Origin: Liminaster sp017519885
GTDB taxonomy: Bacteria; Bacteroidota; Bacteroidia; Bacteroidales; UBA3663
Direction: 5' to 3'
NCBI GenBank assembly: GCA_017519885.1
Contig: JAFWRO010000012.1
Span: 124,001 to 188,000 of the forward strand
DNA length: 64,000 bases
Of this stretch, positions 62,319 to 64,000 are shown piece by piece. Made by a program: the position numbers and the translations under genes. Each line of letters opens with the position of its first letter. Position 1 is the first letter of the stretch. A model generated the notes under the pieces. It made no database searches. It saw only the letters and a list, made by a program, of their open reading frames with translations, and was not told where the DNA came from.

Positions 62319-64000
62319 ATGGCAAAAGAAGTTAAGTTTTCACTTGTCTTCCGTGACATGTGGCAGAGTGCTGGCAAATACCAGCCTCGCGTTGACCAGC
62401 TCGTTAAGGTAGCCCCCAAGATCATCGAGATGGGCTGCTGGGACCGTGTAGAAACCAACGGTGGCGGCTTCGAGCAAGTAAACCTTCTCTATGGTGAGAA
62501 CCCCAACCGCTCGGTACGCGAGTGGACCAAGCCCTTCCACGAGGCTGGCATCCAGACCCACATGCTCGACCGTGCCCTCAACGCCCTCCGCATGTTCCCA
62601 TGCTCGAAGGACCTGCGCAAGCTGTTCTATGTCGTCAAGAAGAAGCAGGGTACCGACATCACCCGCATCTTCTGCGGCCTCAACGACCCACGCAACGTCA
62701 TCCCCTCGATCGGCTACGCCAAGGAGGCCGGCATGATTGCCCAGGCTGCCCTCTGCATCACCCACTCGCCCATCCACACCGTCGAATACTACGTCAACCT
62801 CGCCAAGCAGTTCATCGATGCCGGCGCTGACGAGATCTGCCTCAAGGATATGGCCGGCATCGGCCGTCCCGTGAGCCTCGGCAAGATCGTGGCTGGCATC
62901 AAGGCCTACAAGAAGGACATCGTCATCCAGTACCATTCGCACGCCGGCCCTGGCTTCAACATTGCCTCTATCCTCGAGGTATGCAAGGCTGGTTGCGACT
63001 ACATCGACTGCGGCATGTCGCCACTTTCTTGGGGCACCGGCCACGCCGATGTCATCACCGTGCAGGAGATGCTCAAGGATGCCGGCTTCAAGGTGAAGGA
63101 CATCAACATGAAGGCTTACATGGAGGTTCGCACTCAGATCCAGGAGATGATGGACGACTTCCTCGGCTACTATATCCCCGAACTCAACCACCTCAACAAC
63201 TCGCTGCTCGTCAAGCCCGGCCTTCCCGGCGGCATGATGGGCTCGCTGATGACCGACCTGGAGGAGAACCTCGAAGGCCTCAACCGCTGGAAGGAGAAGA
63301 ACGGACAGCCCAAGCTCTCGACCGACGACCTGCTCATCAAGCTCTTCGACGAAGTGGCTTACGTATGGCCTCGCGTGGGCTATCCCTGCCTCGTCACCCC
63401 CTTCAGCCAGTATGTCAAGAACCTCGCCCTCATGAACGTCATGCAGATGGAGAAGGGCAAGGAGCGCTGGAGCCTCATCGCCGACAACATCTGGGACATG
63501 ATCCTCGGCAAGTCGGGCAAGCTGCCCGGCCCCGTAGCTCCCGAACTCGTCGAGCTGGCCAAGAGCCAGGGTCGCAAGTTCGAGACCGAGGATCCGCAGA
63601 CCTACGCCCCCGACTGCCTCGACGAATTCCGCGCCAAGATGAAGGCCAACGGCTGGGACCTCGGCCAGGACGACGAGGAGCTGTTCGAGTACGCCATGCA
63701 CCCGTCGCAGTATGAGGCCTACAAGAGCGGCAAGGCCAAGGCCGACTTCCTCGAAGACCTCGCCAAGCGCAAGGCTGCCAAGAACGCCACCACCGGCGAA
63801 ATCAAGGCCCAGGAGCTCAAGGTCACCGTCAACGGCGAAGTCTATACCGTCAGCATCGCACCCAACGACGGCTCGGCTCCCGCTGCTTCAGCAGCCGCTG
63901 CTCCCGTGGCAGCCGGCGAAGGCGCCGACGTGCTGGCTCCACTCGAGGGCAAGTTCTTCCTCGTCAAGAACGCCAGCGAAGTGCCCGTCAAGGTGGGCGA
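62319..64000 (+). CDS. Carboxyltransferase (alpha) subunit of biotin-dependent decarboxylase, 3' end cut by window
   Basis: The gene starts at ATG 62319 and is open at the right edge, with 560 codons visible. It is an OadA/PycB-type carboxyltransferase. The TIM barrel (about 1-300) has SLVFRDMWQSAGKYQPRVDQ, ETNGGGFEQVN, GADEICLKDMAGIGRP and the metal histidines in YHSHAGPGFN. A helical PYC-OADA domain (about 300-465) has LLVKPGLPGGMMGSLMTDLE. A Pro/Ala-rich linker and the start of the biotinyl domain (from about 545, DVLAPLEGKFFLVKN) follow; the biotinylated lysine should lie beyond the window. Substrate could be oxaloacetate, pyruvate or methylmalonyl-CoA. The N-terminal DMWQS departs from the common DAHQS motif. 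Confidence 0.88.
   Translation, partial: MAKEVKFSLVFRDMWQSAGKYQPRVDQLVKVAPKIIEMGCWDRVETNGGGFEQVNLLYGENPNRSVREWTKPFHEAGIQTHMLDRALNALRMFPCSKDLRKLFYVVKKKQGTDITRIFCGLNDPRNVIPSIGYAKEAGMIAQAALCITHSPIHTVEYYVNLAKQFIDAGADEICLKDMAGIGRPVSLGKIVAGIKAYKKDIVIQYHSHAGPGFNIASILEVCKAGCDYIDCGMSPLSWGTGHADVITVQEMLKDAGFKVKDINMKAYMEVRTQIQEMMDDFLGYYIPELNHLNNSLLVKPGLPGGMMGSLMTDLEENLEGLNRWKEKNGQPKLSTDDLLIKLFDEVAYVWPRVGYPCLVTPFSQYVKNLALMNVMQMEKGKERWSLIADNIWDMILGKSGKLPGPVAPELVELAKSQGRKFETEDPQTYAPDCLDEFRAKMKANGWDLGQDDEELFEYAMHPSQYEAYKSGKAKADFLEDLAKRKAAKNATTGEIKAQELKVTVNGEVYTVSIAPNDGSAPAASAAAAPVAAGEGADVLAPLEGKFFLVKNASEVPVKVG

Noticed and set aside
1..64000. Prophage, integrative element or IS
   Set aside because: No integrase, transposase, structural or conjugation gene was seen; the gene content is chromosomal throughout.

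Overview
The window looks like core chromosome from a Bacteroidales bacterium, most likely Prevotellaceae. The evidence is the repeated Bacteroidetes promoter signature (TAnnTTTG, often TATCTTTGC or TATATTTGC) in front of many genes, the near absence of Shine-Dalgarno sequences, and families typical of the group (DUF3078, DUF4919, GH141/GH78/GH2-type glycosidases, PadR-PspC, FadL-like porins). No rRNA, tRNA, IS element, prophage or CRISPR array was found.

Layout. 1-7608: envelope and proteolysis genes (LTA-synthase-like sulfatase cut by the window edge, LpxL-like acyltransferase, UvrD-type helicase, clpS, clpA). 7609-8543: a gene-free tract with a 36-bp palindrome, a 42-bp tandem array, a second 41-42-bp array and a hairpin. 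8544-13066: Nif3-like and DUF3078 genes on the minus strand; a probable structured RNA, a zinc-ribbon coiled-coil protein and dnaB on the plus strand. 13192-20987: DUF4919, degP, RNase P RNA, a large TPR protein and leuS. 21068-26797: minus-strand asnS, an RluB-type pseudouridine synthase with a long disordered N-terminus, purB, an outer-membrane barrel and a small membrane protein. 27010-28974: a compact plsC / PP2C-like / HTH operon. 29052-33117: fucO-like dehydrogenase, ligA and a secreted YhcH-family protein. 33275-41378: two small genes, then a carbohydrate group (beta-helix glycosidase-like, alpha-L-rhamnosidase-like, YjdF membrane protein, GH2 beta-glucuronidase-like) with a second 42-bp array inside it. 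41450-47076: lemA with an unknown membrane partner, PadR-PspC-rimM, prmA. 47251-52625: an aromatic- and glycine-rich secreted protein, a FadL-like porin and a second UvrD/PcrA helicase. 52743-56479: tig, gyrB, rpsT on the minus strand. 56860-61861: recO, a 5'-nucleotidase lipoprotein and a GH3/serine-hydrolase fusion. 62015-64000: start of a sodium-pump decarboxylase operon (oadG and a carboxyltransferase subunit cut by the window edge).

The most unusual signal is non-coding. Two unrelated 42-bp tandem arrays (about 9-10 units each) sit in two convergent intergenic gaps, after clpA and after the YjdF gene. Each is flanked by a copy of the same 36-bp palindrome, and the two copies differ by a compensatory base-pair change. 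A third array of similar period adjoins the first. Four other convergent junctions carry an ordinary stem-loop terminator instead. A second candidate is a ~140-nt RNA (10487-10628) with its own promoter, a three-way-junction fold and a U-run, upstream of the zinc-ribbon gene.
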